Counted from the first letter of the stretch, positions 25,692-35,349 are shown. The stretch: DNA of 64,000 nt from Pseudanabaena sp. M53BS1SP1A06MG (GCA_020404105.1 JADBWH010000007.1:1-64000); one strand, 5' to 3'. The notes: generated from the letters alone by a model not told the origin. Numbers and translations: made by a program.

Positions 25692-27062
25692 TCAATAGTC
25701 ATCATTAGGATATTGCGCTGGAGATTTACCCTTTTGCTCGATTACCTTGGGCTTTTTGAGCTTAGGATCAGGTTCTTCAATACTTTCTAAGACCACATTA
25801 AATTTCCACCAGTCACCAAAATCAAATATATAGGTAATGCGATCGCCAATATTAATTTGCCAGTCTCTCAAGAGAATCTGATCGGTAAAGCCATCATCTT
25901 CTCCATGTTGAGTATAAGGATGATAAATACTCTTTTGAAAGCCTTGACGATCTTTGTAGGTGAATTGATGGAGATGATCATTATCAAAATCAAAGGCTTC
26001 AAGAATTGCGGAACTAAAATCATAGAGCGTGAGATCAGAAGGAATCGTAATCTTGCGCCAGATCGTTTCGGTAGAAAATTTATCCCTAGATTTTTGAATA
26101 TAGATTTGGAGGGATACTTTGAAGATAAAGATCCCATCTTGGGCTTCAGGCTCAGGTAACTGCAAATTATTCTCCCATTCAGGAAATAAATCTAGTGCTT
26201 GAAATTCCTCTTGCAAAATTTCTGTAGAAGTTGATTGCTGCATGACAATATCTAAGTTTAGATTTTGATTAGCCTCTTCTGCTAACAGTTTTAGAAACTC
26301 ATTATCCGATTCACCAATCAGTCCCTTTTTCCAATTAGTTTTACTCAACAATTCCATAATTGCCTTACCAAAAGGTAAAGCCTTGACCTTAATTATCCGC
26401 CATCCTTTACCTAATAAGGGATCTGTATCTTCTAGCTCTACAAATCCAAACAAATCCAACAAAGCAAGATTATGGAGCTTTAGTCGGCTCAACCATTCAT
26501 TGTTTTTAGTACCCTCTGTAAAGTCTAAATCCTCTTTTAGTAACCGATCCCAAGTATTAAACACAAAGAACCATTCAGGGAAATCTCGTCTTGTATCTTC
26601 CATAATGTCTTCACTAGCATAGTAAATCCATGTGGCAAGCAGATTGAAATATTTCTCAACTGCGCTTAATCCCTGCCATGAGTTTAAGACTTGAGATTCA
26701 ATGCATAATATATTCTTCTTTTTGTCTAGTTGTACCTGCGCGATCGCTGAAGCCCTCAAAAGCAAATAAAGTCCGTGAATATAGGGATAGGACTTCTGAC
26801 TGGGGCGCTGAAAATCAATGGTAATGGGGTGGCTAAGGCGACTGTTAATTTCGGCAAGATATTTAGGGGCGATCACATGTTGGTTTGCGCTCACTTCAAC
26901 TTTGTGTAGTTGCAAAAAATCAATCATTGCTTCAAAATCTTGCACAATTGGACTGGGCAGATTTGCAGAAAAAGCCTGTTGTCTTAACAACTGTTGTGCC
27001 GACTGTGATAAAGGTTCTCGATTATGGCTATCCTTGGGAAATAGAGACATTAAATTCAACAT
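25692..27062 (-). CDS. Plasmid pRiA4b ORF-3 family protein
   Basis: Protein of 456 residues. The last ~170 match the pRiA4b ORF-3 domain (IFKVSLQIYIQKSRDKF, LTLYDFSSAILEAFDFDNDH, IGDRITYIFDFGDWWKFNVV, with an acidic end near PNDDY). The first ~280 residues are an unassigned helical region. The domain is common in cyanobacteria and on mobile elements, and its biochemical role is unknown. It is convergent with the kinase gene, 10 bp apart, and no transposition functions are adjacent. Confidence 0.8.
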   Translation of the reverse strand: MLNLMSLFPKDSHNREPLSQSAQQLLRQQAFSANLPSPIVQDFEAMIDFLQLHKVEVSANQHVIAPKYLAEINSRLSHPITIDFQRPSQKSYPYIHGLYLLLRASAIAQVQLDKKKNILCIESQVLNSWQGLSAVEKYFNLLATWIYYASEDIMEDTRRDFPEWFFVFNTWDRLLKEDLDFTEGTKNNEWLSRLKLHNLALLDLFGFVELEDTDPLLGKGWRIIKVKALPFGKAIMELLSKTNWKKGLIGESDNEFLKLLAEEANQNLNLDIVMQQSTSTEILQEEFQALDLFPEWENNLQLPEPEAQDGIFIFKVSLQIYIQKSRDKFSTETIWRKITIPSDLTLYDFSSAILEAFDFDNDHLHQFTYKDRQGFQKSIYHPYTQHGEDDGFTDQILLRDWQINIGDRITYIFDFGDWWKFNVVLESIEEPDPKLKKPKVIEQKGKSPAQYPNDDY

Positions 27063-27147
27063 ATTAGTTGCAATCCTAAGGTGTCTGGACTAAAGATAAC
27101 AATATCTTGATTTAAGTTTGAATGCAAATCACGGTAACTCTAAAGCC

Positions 27148-28371
27148 TTAACTGGATGGAACGTCAATAAAAATTTTCTCTTCTGTCTCAGATTTAGCAT
27201 TCAGTAGATATCTCTTAATTTGCTCACCAATTTTTTCATTACCCGATGTCTTAGAGATAAAGGCTGTAGCACCGACTAAATGGGATCTAATCCGATCTAT
27301 CAGGGAATCATTACTGGTCAAAATTAAAATCGGTGTATCCTTAAAATCTGGGATACGTCGAATTTGGGTACAAAGTTCATAACCACTAACAATTGGCATG
27401 ACTAAGTCCAAAATAATCAAGGAGGGCTTATGTTCAATCAGCAAAGTCAAGACCTTTATCGATTCTTTAATTCCTAAGAAGCTAAAGCCCAAGCCAGTAG
27501 CAATCTGCTCAATTGTTGCACATACTTGATTGCTATCATCCACACAGGCAATGAGTGGACGCGCTAAGATGGATTTCCTCTCTTGTATTATTCCTAGTAA
27601 TTTTGTAGATTCTTCTCTATTAGTTGGAATTGCACGAATTGGAGATTGGATATCCGGAACCTCAGCTAGATCGATCAGCCCCCGATGGTAATAAGCCATC
27701 AGAGACTTGACGAGAGTGAGCAGATCCTTCTTCATCCATGTTGATAACTCACGGAGTGATTGACGACCATTAAGGATCGTAATTAAAGTTTTATAGGTTA
27801 AATCTGATGCTTCTTCTTTAAGTTTTTCAGGACTCTTAATCCAAGGCGATAGATTTGGCGAAAAGTCAGCAATTCCTAATTTACGCCATGTAATCCAATC
27901 TTCCAGAGCTTTCTCAATGGCTTGTTCGGCATGGATTAGGGCAATCACAGGTGTAATTTCATCTTCAAAATCACAGTAAGATGTGATTTGCTCGTTAGCT
28001 GCACATTGGATGATATCGAAAAGTATTTCATGAACAAAGCTTTCAATAATTGGCGAGATTTGTGCACGAGATAAGACCATCCGCTTCATCAGAATTACCA
28101 ACACATGGTAGTCCCATAGTCTAATTTCCTCGGCATTACGCAGAGAGATTTTATTAAAGTCGATTTGTAATTTATATTGCCCCATTAAACGCCGCCAACG
28201 CCGATAATTATGAACACCTCCAGAAGCCCATACCAATCTGCCATGGCAATAGTAAATACTCCATTTATATCCTTTAATACTGTGAAGCTCTAGTTTGCCA
28301 GTAAATTGTTTTCGTCCATAGCCCCGTAATTGTTCAACAAGACTATAAAACTCTAAGTTATCTGTATTCAT
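27148..28371 (-). CDS. PatA-like response regulator (DUF4388 + receiver)
   Basis: Protein of 407 residues with the PatA layout: an N-terminal DUF4388 domain (about 5-110, FTGKLELHSIKGYKWSIYY), a helical middle, and a C-terminal CheY-like receiver (about 280-400). The receiver has IACVDDS for the acidic pocket, the phosphorylatable aspartate in LIILDLVMP and the conserved lysine in FISKT. PatA proteins act in heterocyst patterning (Anabaena) or pilus-based motility and phototaxis clusters. No pil/che genes lie next to it, so its pathway is open. Confidence 0.88.
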   Translation of the reverse strand: MNTDNLEFYSLVEQLRGYGRKQFTGKLELHSIKGYKWSIYYCHGRLVWASGGVHNYRRWRRLMGQYKLQIDFNKISLRNAEEIRLWDYHVLVILMKRMVLSRAQISPIIESFVHEILFDIIQCAANEQITSYCDFEDEITPVIALIHAEQAIEKALEDWITWRKLGIADFSPNLSPWIKSPEKLKEEASDLTYKTLITILNGRQSLRELSTWMKKDLLTLVKSLMAYYHRGLIDLAEVPDIQSPIRAIPTNREESTKLLGIIQERKSILARPLIACVDDSNQVCATIEQIATGLGFSFLGIKESIKVLTLLIEHKPSLIILDLVMPIVSGYELCTQIRRIPDFKDTPILILTSNDSLIDRIRSHLVGATAFISKTSGNEKIGEQIKRYLLNAKSETEEKIFIDVPSS

Positions 28372-28480
28372 TGGTCATCCATGCGTCTTAGAAATTAATT
28401 TTTCTAGTGAGAAGGATCGAAAAGTCGATTTTTAATCTAAAATGTGCAAGATAAATTGATCGCAAAATTTTCACTAACTG

Positions 28481-28633
28481 ACTGATGTTACGTGGAACAA
28501 ATATCACCCTCACCCCCCCTGCCCCCTCTCCCATCAAGGGAGAGGGGGAGCTAGACTAATTTCTTGTTCCCCTCTCCCTTAATGGGAGAGGGGCTAGGGG
28601 TGAGGGTCTTAGAAACTTCCACGTAACATCAGT
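28481..28633. repeat. Miniature inverted-repeat element, family C
   Basis: A 153-bp element with ends ACTGATGTTACGTGGAA and its exact complement, flanked on both sides by the direct repeat AACTG, a likely 5-bp target duplication. The inside is C-rich with two arms of the CCCTCTCCC...GGGAGAGGGG type. It has no coding capacity. A deletion remnant lies at 7943-7982. Confidence 0.8.
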
Positions 28634-29170
28634 AACTGAGTAAAAAATTAATTGTTGGCAAATTAATTCCTTAATATTAATAATCAACATAAAGAATATA
28701 ACAATAAACTACGAAATTAGAAGTCTAAAGCTTTACCTTGCAGGCTATAACAGTTTTTTAATGTATAAGTTATTGTCTATAGCACGTTGCACTAAATTAA
28801 AAATTGAGAGAAATCTTTGAAAGTCCAGTTTCGTTTAAATCTCAAAAAATTCTCTGTACTACTTTAAGGTTATATAGCAAATGAGATGTGAGTAGATTCG
28901 ACTTCGCTCAGCTACCCATAAACCGATAGCAGTGCGAAGTCAAATCCTTTGAGTTAATTAGTGATGTAACGTGGAACATAGATGATATATATCTTGAATC
29001 TAGCTAAGCAGGGAAGCTACAGGGGGGCTTTCTCTTATCAGATAGATAATGTAAGGGTTGCATTCTCGGGCAAAATTTAGATCGCCTGTACCCAATTCTG
29101 TAGTATCTTGATGGAGACTTGGCTCTATTCTATTTTAATATCTTGCAACTTTTAGGTCTATCCCATACTA
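28634..29170. other. Intergenic region with repeat fragments
   Basis: 537 bp without a gene. It contains a diverged family C end (GTGATGTAACGTGGAACA at 28961-28978) and a GATTCGACTTCGCTCAGCTAC segment near 28905 that matches the repeat at 43150 in reverse. No promoter is clear and no RNA gene was recognised. Confidence 0.55.
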
Positions 29171-30883
29171 ATGTCGAAGTCATCTAGAATCAACAAATCT
29201 GCACAAAAAAAACAATCGACGCTGATTTATCTTGGCATCGGAGCTGCTGTTGTTTCCGCAGGAGCAGGGGGAGCCTATTTCTATTTTGCTCAGCGATCGC
29301 AAGCAACGAAAGGGATTTTAGGAGCGGCAGCAGTGATCCCCCAAGAAGCGCAGGTAGTGATGGCTTTTAACACCAAATCTGAGCCTTGGAATAAGTTGGC
29401 ACAGTTTGGTACACCTGCTTCTCAAAAGCTACTGGGTGAAGGAATTACCAAGTCACCTCTAAATTCTTTATTGGTACAAAGCAAGACCGAATATAGCCGT
29501 GATGTCCAGCCTTGGCTAGAGGGCTATATTATGACTGCGCTTGTTCCTAATGCGACCCAGCCCCAAGCTCCTGCCGCAACTCTAGTGATTGCCCCGACTC
29601 GCGATCGCGGTAAGTCCGAAGCCTTTTTATCAAAATATCGAGAAGCTTTGACCCAACAAGGGGCAAGGTTTACCCCCAAGCAATATAAAGATTTTACCTA
29701 TTACGAATCCCCAACCCGTGATCCCAACAATAGTGTGGTCACGGCAGATATTGGTGGGCAGTATGTAGCGATCGCGACAAGTCCAAAATTAATTCAACAG
29801 GCAATCGATACTTACAAAGGCACGTATCCTTCCCTAGCCAAGAAACCGATTTTTGCTGAAATCTACGGTTCGGCAAATCAGACTAAAATTGTTGAACCGT
29901 TACTACAAGTTTATCTTGATGGAGAAGTAGCACTTGAATTTATTGGTTCTCAAGCAAAGCTGAATTTAAATGAGTCTGCGATCATCCAGTCTCGACGCGA
30001 ATTAGATGCGATGACCCTCACTGGTGGCACACAAAAGGAAGGCTTGCGCTTTGAGATTAATACTTATCTCAAGAATGATAATTCCATTCCTTTGGCTAAT
30101 AACGAAGCGAAAGTTCTCAATCTTTTGCCACAGGAAACTTTTTTATTAGTTTCGGGCGTGAATCTCTATCAATCTTGGCAGTCACTAGTTACCCAAGCCA
30201 AAGGAAATGCGAGTTCATCTCAATTGATAGATCAGATTCGTAAAGGAGTTAAAGATGCGACGAAGTTAGATCTCGATCAAGATATTCTCAAATGGATGAA
30301 TGGAGAATTTGCGATCGCCGCAATTCCTAACAATCAAGGTATCCTCGTTAGTCCTGGATTTGGTTTTGTGGCGATCGCTCAAGCGAGTGATCAGAATGCT
30401 GCCCAAACTGCCCTCAACAAAATTGATAAAGCGGCTCAGTCTTCGAGTGGACTATTACCCAAAGGCGTTGAGTTAAAACAAAAACAAATTGGTGATAAAT
30501 CCGTAGTCACTTGGTCAATTGCCAATACCAATGTCGCCACCCGTGGCACGTTAGATAACAATTTTGTGTTCTGGGCAATGGGTGATCTCGCCGACACCTT
30601 TGTTCCCAAGCCTACGAATAGTTTACCTGCCAGCAGTCCTTTTCAAATTTTAACAACTGGGCTGCCCAAATCCAATGGTGGTTATTTCTATCTGAATATG
30701 ACGACAGCCCTCACCCTTGCTGATCGCCTCTTGCCTCCCGAAGTTAAGACCAATCCCAACTTTACTGAAATTCGAGCCGTTCTTGATGCGATTAACGGTA
30801 TTGCGGTAACTTCCACTAATGTGGACTCGAAAACCACCCGTTTAGACTTCCTATTTACCCTCAAGCCCACCCCTGGGAATTAA
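29171..30883 (+). CDS. DUF3352 domain-containing membrane-anchored protein
   Basis: Protein of 570 residues with one N-terminal membrane helix (about 19-40, LIYLGIGAAVVSAGAGGAYF), then a large extracytoplasmic or lumenal region recognised as DUF3352 (GYIMTALVPN, WMNGEFAIAAI, GGYFYLNMTTALTLADRLLP). The family is widespread in cyanobacteria and has no known function. A DUF3386 gene follows after 41 bp on the same strand and may be co-transcribed. Confidence 0.82.
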   Translation: MSKSSRINKSAQKKQSTLIYLGIGAAVVSAGAGGAYFYFAQRSQATKGILGAAAVIPQEAQVVMAFNTKSEPWNKLAQFGTPASQKLLGEGITKSPLNSLLVQSKTEYSRDVQPWLEGYIMTALVPNATQPQAPAATLVIAPTRDRGKSEAFLSKYREALTQQGARFTPKQYKDFTYYESPTRDPNNSVVTADIGGQYVAIATSPKLIQQAIDTYKGTYPSLAKKPIFAEIYGSANQTKIVEPLLQVYLDGEVALEFIGSQAKLNLNESAIIQSRRELDAMTLTGGTQKEGLRFEINTYLKNDNSIPLANNEAKVLNLLPQETFLLVSGVNLYQSWQSLVTQAKGNASSSQLIDQIRKGVKDATKLDLDQDILKWMNGEFAIAAIPNNQGILVSPGFGFVAIAQASDQNAAQTALNKIDKAAQSSSGLLPKGVELKQKQIGDKSVVTWSIANTNVATRGTLDNNFVFWAMGDLADTFVPKPTNSLPASSPFQILTTGLPKSNGGYFYLNMTTALTLADRLLPPEVKTNPNFTEIRAVLDAINGIAVTSTNVDSKTTRLDFLFTLKPTPGN

Positions 30884-30924
30884 TAGGTACAATATTAAGA
30901 ACATTCAATACTTTTTGCAAAAAA

Positions 30925-31641
30925 ATGGTTACAACAGTCTCAGATTCTAAATTCAAAACTCAGGCTCGCGATATTTTTCAGGCAGCCTATGAAAACCGAT
31001 ATACTTGGGATAGTAAATTCCCTGGACTAACTGCTAATGTATCGGTAGCGATCGATGGCTTGGTTCGTACGGGGAAAGCTCGCATCAATGGCGATCTCAC
31101 AGTGGAAGTGAGCATGGATGAACCACAATTAGTTGAGCGTACCAGTCGCACCCCTAGTGGCGAAGAAAAGACCGTATCCGTTGATGAAGGTCAAGAGTGG
31201 CTTTATAACCAATTGCGGGATGTCGTCACCCATCGCAAACGTAAAACCTTTGAAGAAGCCCATGGCAAATCCAGCTTTTCCATGGGTGAAACTGATGATT
31301 CAGGGGCAGTGGAAATTCTGGTAACAGGTGACTCGATGGGATCGAATTACAAAGTACGTGGTAATGAGATCTCGATGGTGAGCCGTGTGATGGGCAGAAT
31401 TGGCTTTGTGATTAATCACCTTGGTCATTTAGATACGGGTGAAGGCTACATTTCCTCACTTTATACCGCAGTATTCCGTAATCCCATGAATGATGAGATC
31501 GTGCGTCAAGCCCGCTTTGAAGATACTTATGAAAAAGTGGGCAATTACTATGTGATGACTAAGCAGGTCGTCCAATCTAACGAGCAAGGCAAAACCAAGA
31601 ACTACGAAATCATCTTTAGTGATATTCAGCTATTAGGCTAG
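30925..31641 (+). CDS. DUF3386 domain-containing protein
   Basis: Soluble protein of 238 residues without a signal peptide, matching the DUF3386 family of cyanobacteria and plastids (AAYENRYTWDSKFPGLTANV near the N terminus, VMGRIGFVINHLGHLDTGEG in the middle, ending YEIIFSDIQLLG). Its predicted beta-rich form recalls lipoprotein-carrier-like folds, but function is unknown. It follows the DUF3352 gene by 41 bp. A near-perfect hairpin just past the stop ends the unit. Confidence 0.85.
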   Translation: MVTTVSDSKFKTQARDIFQAAYENRYTWDSKFPGLTANVSVAIDGLVRTGKARINGDLTVEVSMDEPQLVERTSRTPSGEEKTVSVDEGQEWLYNQLRDVVTHRKRKTFEEAHGKSSFSMGETDDSGAVEILVTGDSMGSNYKVRGNEISMVSRVMGRIGFVINHLGHLDTGEGYISSLYTAVFRNPMNDEIVRQARFEDTYEKVGNYYVMTKQVVQSNEQGKTKNYEIIFSDIQLLG

Positions 31642-31644
31642 AAA

Positions 31645-31683
31645 AGTCAGGATCGGTAGCTCTTTGTGCTATCGATCCTGACT
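31645..31683 (+). terminator. Hairpin after the DUF3386 gene
   Basis: Arms AGTCAGGATCGGTAGC and GCTATCGATCCTGACT (one wobble) around TCTTTGT, starting four bases past the stop. A short T-rich stretch follows. Confidence 0.65.
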
Positions 31684-31711
31684 ATAGTTTTAGGATTACC
31701 AAGCTAAATTT

Positions 31712-32518
31712 ATGAAAGCTGATCTGGAGCGATTATTAATTTCTGAAGCAGAACTTTTGGAATTGACTGGTTTTGATCGCCAAAAGATTTTGCTATCGTA
31801 CCAGTTGACTCCACGACAGATCATCATTCATCGTGCGATCTGCTCTGGGATTAGTGTGATCGCATTTGCCTTATTTGCGAGTATTTTTTTGTCCGCATTG
31901 CGTTTAGCAGGAACCATACTACTGATTAGCCTCTTATTAGGAGGTTTGGGTGTAGCGATTGAATTAGCAGAAGTTGCGGTTGTTTGCTTTGGAATTGCCT
32001 TAGCCGCAGCTATTTACTTCCTATATGTCCTGATGAGTGCTCCCTTGGGTTTGATTTGCCTTTGTTTGATTTTGGCGGTCACTAGTGGGGTTTTGGCTTG
32101 GTTTTTAATTCAGTGGATTGATCAACGTTGGCATAAGTCAAAACAATCAAACTTACAAATTCCGCGAGTTGTGATGCGTCTATTTACGGAAGTAGATAAA
32201 TGCAATAAGCTGGTGCGGGATATTGATGTGTTTGATCAATTGCAGGAGGCTGGCAATACCATTAAGTTGGAGTCGCGTGAATCGGCGATCGCATCTCTAC
32301 GCATGACCCGAAATGATATTGCCAGAGCATTGAAAACTGAACGGATATTACGCGAACATCCTGATTTTCATCCTGACCATTTTGATATTGATTTAACAGC
32401 CTTTGAATCAATGCAGATGGGTTCAAAAGCTCAGGAATATGGACGTATTTTTGATACTACCTTGAAAATTGCAATCAATGTTCAGAAAACTATGGCTGAA
32501 TTGCAGCAGTTGAGTTGA
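31712..32518 (+). CDS. Membrane protein of unknown function
   Basis: Protein of 268 residues with about three to four membrane helices between residues 42 and 140 (VIAFALFASIFLSAL, ILLISLLLGGLGVAIELA, AAIYFLYVLMSAPLGLICLC) and a cytoplasmic helical C-terminal region (VDKCNKLVRDIDVFDQLQEA to the end). I do not recognise the family. It follows the DUF3352-DUF3386 unit but is separated from it by a hairpin. Confidence 0.6.
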   Translation: MKADLERLLISEAELLELTGFDRQKILLSYQLTPRQIIIHRAICSGISVIAFALFASIFLSALRLAGTILLISLLLGGLGVAIELAEVAVVCFGIALAAAIYFLYVLMSAPLGLICLCLILAVTSGVLAWFLIQWIDQRWHKSKQSNLQIPRVVMRLFTEVDKCNKLVRDIDVFDQLQEAGNTIKLESRESAIASLRMTRNDIARALKTERILREHPDFHPDHFDIDLTAFESMQMGSKAQEYGRIFDTTLKIAINVQKTMAELQQLS

Positions 32519-32664
32519 TAGAGGAGATGCTATGTATTTATCCTCGTTCAGTCTAAGGTGTACAGATTAATTATGAGTTACGAAAGAATCCCTCTTAAGG
32601 AGACCATAGCGCCAGCCCTTAAGAATCTAGTTCTAAGCAAGGAGATACAGCTACATACATAAAT

Positions 32665-33090
32665 ATGATGATGGCAAATATGCAAACAGCACTTTTTTGT
32701 CAAGTTTTTGTCTATGGTACACTCAAGCCCAATGAGTCTAACTATAAAGCATACTGTGATGGTAAAGCGATCGCGCAGCAACAAGCGATCGTCTATGGTG
32801 AATTATTTGCCCTACCAATGGGATATCCTGCCATGATTAGCGGTAATTCTCCTGTTAAAGGCTATTTACTCTCATTTCCAGATGCCAGTATTTTAGAATC
32901 CCTTGACGAGTTAGAAGGTTATCAAAGTACACGTCCTAATTTTGAAAATTTATATAATCGATATGAGATAGAAGTTTTTGATTTAGATAGAAACTCTTTA
33001 GGTGTAGCATGGACTTATGTAATGACATTCGAGAAAGTTCTTCAATTTGGTGGTATTGTTCAACCTGATGGATATTGGACTGGTATATAG
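32665..33090 (+). CDS. Gamma-glutamylcyclotransferase family protein
   Basis: Protein of 141 residues with the AIG2/GGCT fold: FVYGTLKPNES is the substrate-binding loop, and the glutamate in LDELEGYQSTRP is the usual catalytic acid. Members split gamma-glutamyl-amino acids or gamma-glutamylamines into 5-oxoproline; the exact substrate is unknown. Three near-consecutive ATGs (32665, 32668, 32671) make the start uncertain by a few residues. Repeats follow the gene. Confidence 0.85.
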   Translation: MMMANMQTALFCQVFVYGTLKPNESNYKAYCDGKAIAQQQAIVYGELFALPMGYPAMISGNSPVKGYLLSFPDASILESLDELEGYQSTRPNFENLYNRYEIEVFDLDRNSLGVAWTYVMTFEKVLQFGGIVQPDGYWTGI

Positions 33091-33107
33091 AGTTTAGTAA
33101 TTACCCA

Positions 33108-33174
33108 TTAGGTAATGTGGTATGGGCTTTGCTCATACCACATCTACTTCAAATCTAAATTTGTTTGGTTTGTG
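33108..33174. repeat. Partial family D miniature element
   Basis: TGTGGTATGGGCTTTGCTCA and then CCACATCTACTTC...GTTTGGTTTGTG resemble the middle and right part of the elements at 57998 and 58237. The right end is cut exactly where the family A element begins, so A appears to have inserted into D. Confidence 0.55.
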
Positions 33175-33279
33175 TATAGCGGTTTTCAAATGAGTGTGTA
33201 CTCATTTGAAAACAAAAAATCAGTCCCAGTAAGAGTTTTGAGTTTTCATTTTGCCGTAGGCAAAATGAAAACCGCTATA
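33175..33279. repeat. Miniature inverted-repeat element, family A copy 2
   Basis: Same 105-bp length and ends as the copy at 23640, with a few substitutions (loop GTGT for ACAC, CCAGT for CCATT). It lies between the cyclotransferase gene and the convergent xseB stop. Confidence 0.9.
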
Positions 33280-33291
33280 TTGTCGCCTTGG

Positions 33292-33507
33292 TTAGGAGTT
33301 TTGAATCAATGTAACCTTCTGTTCGGCTTTTTCGAGATATTCACGGCAATACTGTGATCGCTGCATTCCTTCTTCATAGAGCTTCAGCATTTCATCGAGA
33401 GCCGCTTCCCCATCATCGAGAATTTCCACAATTTCTTCGAGGCGTTGCAACTGTTCCTCAAAGGAGAGAGCTTCTAGATTTTTTTGGACATCATTCAGTT
33501 TGGTCAT
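33292..33507 (-). CDS. xseB: Exodeoxyribonuclease VII small subunit
   Basis: Small helical protein of 71 residues with the XseB pattern FEEQLQRLEEIVEILDDGEA, then LDEMLKLYEEGM, a coiled hairpin that decorates the large subunit. Exo VII degrades single-stranded DNA from both ends and takes part in repair. Its start overlaps the end of xseA by 17 bp, so the two are coupled. Confidence 0.92.
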   Translation of the reverse strand: MTKLNDVQKNLEALSFEEQLQRLEEIVEILDDGEAALDEMLKLYEEGMQRSQYCREYLEKAEQKVTLIQNS

Positions 33508-34717
33508 ATACTTTCTTGATTACTTCCTCGATGCTAGCTTGGGCGATTTCAGAACTTCTGACGATTTCCACTTTAGCAAATGTCCCCGCCAATTCCGAAA
33601 GAGATTCGTCATTAGTCAGTAAGTGATCGCCTAATTTTAAGAGCGCAAAACCACGTTGTAAGGGGGATAGGGGATACAGCGATCGCAAATGGGCAGTAAT
33701 GCTATCGAGTTTAGTCGTGGATTGTCGGAGATGACGGGAAAGCGATTTTTGCATGGACTGCTCGGCTGCATCTAACTGTTGAGCGCGATCATGGAGGCGA
33801 TCGCGAAAGTTTTGTAGAGCATAGCTATTGGTAAGGGAATTTAATCTTTGGTGATAATTGTGCATTTCTTGCTGTACGCTGCGAGTGATACGACTTTCCC
33901 AAAAGTCAATCTGTTGCATGAGCGTATCGCGATCGCATTGAGACACAATTTCTGCTGCCGCCGTAGGTGTTGCCGCCCGTAAATCAGCAACAAAATCAGC
34001 GATTGTAAAATCTGTCTCATGTCCGACTGCGGAAATAATCGGAATGGGTGAATGATAAATGGCTTCGGCAACAGGCAAAGTATTAAACGCCCAAAGGTCT
34101 TCAATCGAGCCACCACCTCGCCCCACAATCAAAACATCGGCATCTGTGGCTTGCAAAGTAGCGATCGCTTTCGCAATTTCATTGGGTGCATCTTCGCCTT
34201 GGACTGTGGCTGGACAGAAATAAATCTGACAATGGGGCGATCGCCTATTTAATGTGCTGAGAATGTCTTGAATCACAGCTCCCGTTGGGGAAGTGACAAC
34301 TCCAATTTTGAGGGGCAAACTGGGAATATCGCGTTTGTGTTCAGGATCGAAATAGCCACGTGCTGCTAATTCTTCCTTGAGGGCTGCAAAGGCAAGATAG
34401 AGATCACCCTCACCTGCGGCACTCATGCGCTCGCAATCAATCTGATACTTGCCACGTGGAGCATACACCGTCAATCGTCCCTGTACGACTACCTGTAATC
34501 CATTTTTGGGACGAAAGGATAAACTGCGACTAGACCACATTACACAGTCAATCTGTGCCGAATCATCCTTAAGGATGAAATAGCGATGTCCAGAAGCTGC
34601 AGTCATAAAGCCTGAAATTTCCCCCTTGACGCGCACAGTCCCAATTTCTTCGCGCAACAAAAGCGTAATTGCCTGCGTCAAATTAGCTATAGTAATCGCC
34701 TCTTTAGAACTGCCCAT
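33491..34717 (-). CDS. xseA: Exodeoxyribonuclease VII large subunit
   Basis: Catalytic subunit of 408 residues: N-terminal OB-fold DNA-binding part (about 1-105, VRVKGEISGFMTAASGHRYF), then the nuclease domain with GVVTSPTGAVIQDIL, VGRGGGSIEDLWAFN and SAVGHETDFTIADFVADLRA, and a coiled-coil C-terminal region. With XseB it hydrolyses single-stranded DNA to oligonucleotides. The ATG is 22 bp from the ATG of a divergent secreted-protein gene, so promoters must overlap or lie within the genes. Confidence 0.93.
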   Translation of the reverse strand: MGSSKEAITIANLTQAITLLLREEIGTVRVKGEISGFMTAASGHRYFILKDDSAQIDCVMWSSRSLSFRPKNGLQVVVQGRLTVYAPRGKYQIDCERMSAAGEGDLYLAFAALKEELAARGYFDPEHKRDIPSLPLKIGVVTSPTGAVIQDILSTLNRRSPHCQIYFCPATVQGEDAPNEIAKAIATLQATDADVLIVGRGGGSIEDLWAFNTLPVAEAIYHSPIPIISAVGHETDFTIADFVADLRAATPTAAAEIVSQCDRDTLMQQIDFWESRITRSVQQEMHNYHQRLNSLTNSYALQNFRDRLHDRAQQLDAAEQSMQKSLSRHLRQSTTKLDSITAHLRSLYPLSPLQRGFALLKLGDHLLTNDESLSELAGTFAKVEIVRSSEIAQASIEEVIKKVYDQTE

Positions 34718-34739
34718 AACCTCTTCTGCAATCCGTCCT

Positions 34740-35150
34740 ATGAATACTTTTTTGAAATCTCTAACCTATTCTATGCTGCTCCTAAGCAGCTTGCCATTTT
34801 TCGCCCATGCTCAAGTCCCTGTGGATGCTCAAGGTAACTACTATCGCAATGAAACCTCTGTCCAAGCTGAAAATAACAGTAGTAAGCAATCGCCTGGGTC
34901 TCTCTGGTTAGTAAGAGTTGATGGGCTAAACTGTAGACAATTAGCAAGTATTGATAGCCCAATAGTGCGAGTTTATGCTGCAGACTCGTTGCTAGAGGTA
35001 GAGATGTATCGTGGTGGCTCCGATGAGGTTTTAGTTAATCCTCTCGATTACAATGGCAAGCCTTGGATGCCAGTACGTGGAATAAGAAGCGAAGATGTGT
35101 GTTTTGTTCGGGCTAATAGTCGCTACATCCAGCCATTAACTCCCAGATAA
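34740..35150 (+). CDS. Small secreted protein, SH3-like
   Basis: Protein of 136 residues with a signal peptide (MNTFLKSLTYSMLLLSSLPF, cleavage after AHAQ). The mature part has two cysteines (GLNCRQL and EDVCFVR) that could form a disulfide, and alternating strands resembling a bacterial SH3-like domain (DSPIVRVYAADSLLEVEMYR, GKPWMPVRGI). Function unknown. The ATG at 34740 is chosen because the signal peptide starts there; an upstream extension would run into xseA on the other strand. Confidence 0.65.
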   Translation: MNTFLKSLTYSMLLLSSLPFFAHAQVPVDAQGNYYRNETSVQAENNSSKQSPGSLWLVRVDGLNCRQLASIDSPIVRVYAADSLLEVEMYRGGSDEVLVNPLDYNGKPWMPVRGIRSEDVCFVRANSRYIQPLTPR

Positions 35151-35349
35151 TTAGATTACGCAGCCTGTTACGATGCAATCACGACATAGGAAATTGCTCT
35201 TTATTAATCCAGAATTTACAGTGCTATGCCGTAGTATCATAGAATGCAGTAGTCAAGGATCGTCTAACACTTTTGGTTATCGATCACAACTACCTAAGTT
35301 TTAAATAAACTTAAAAAAACACCTTCAAAAATAAGAGTTACAGACAGTT

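Noticed and set aside
28481-28633. Possible CRISPR or riboswitch because of paired C-rich arms
   Set aside because: There are only two arms facing each other inside terminal inverted repeats with a target duplication; this is a miniature transposable element.
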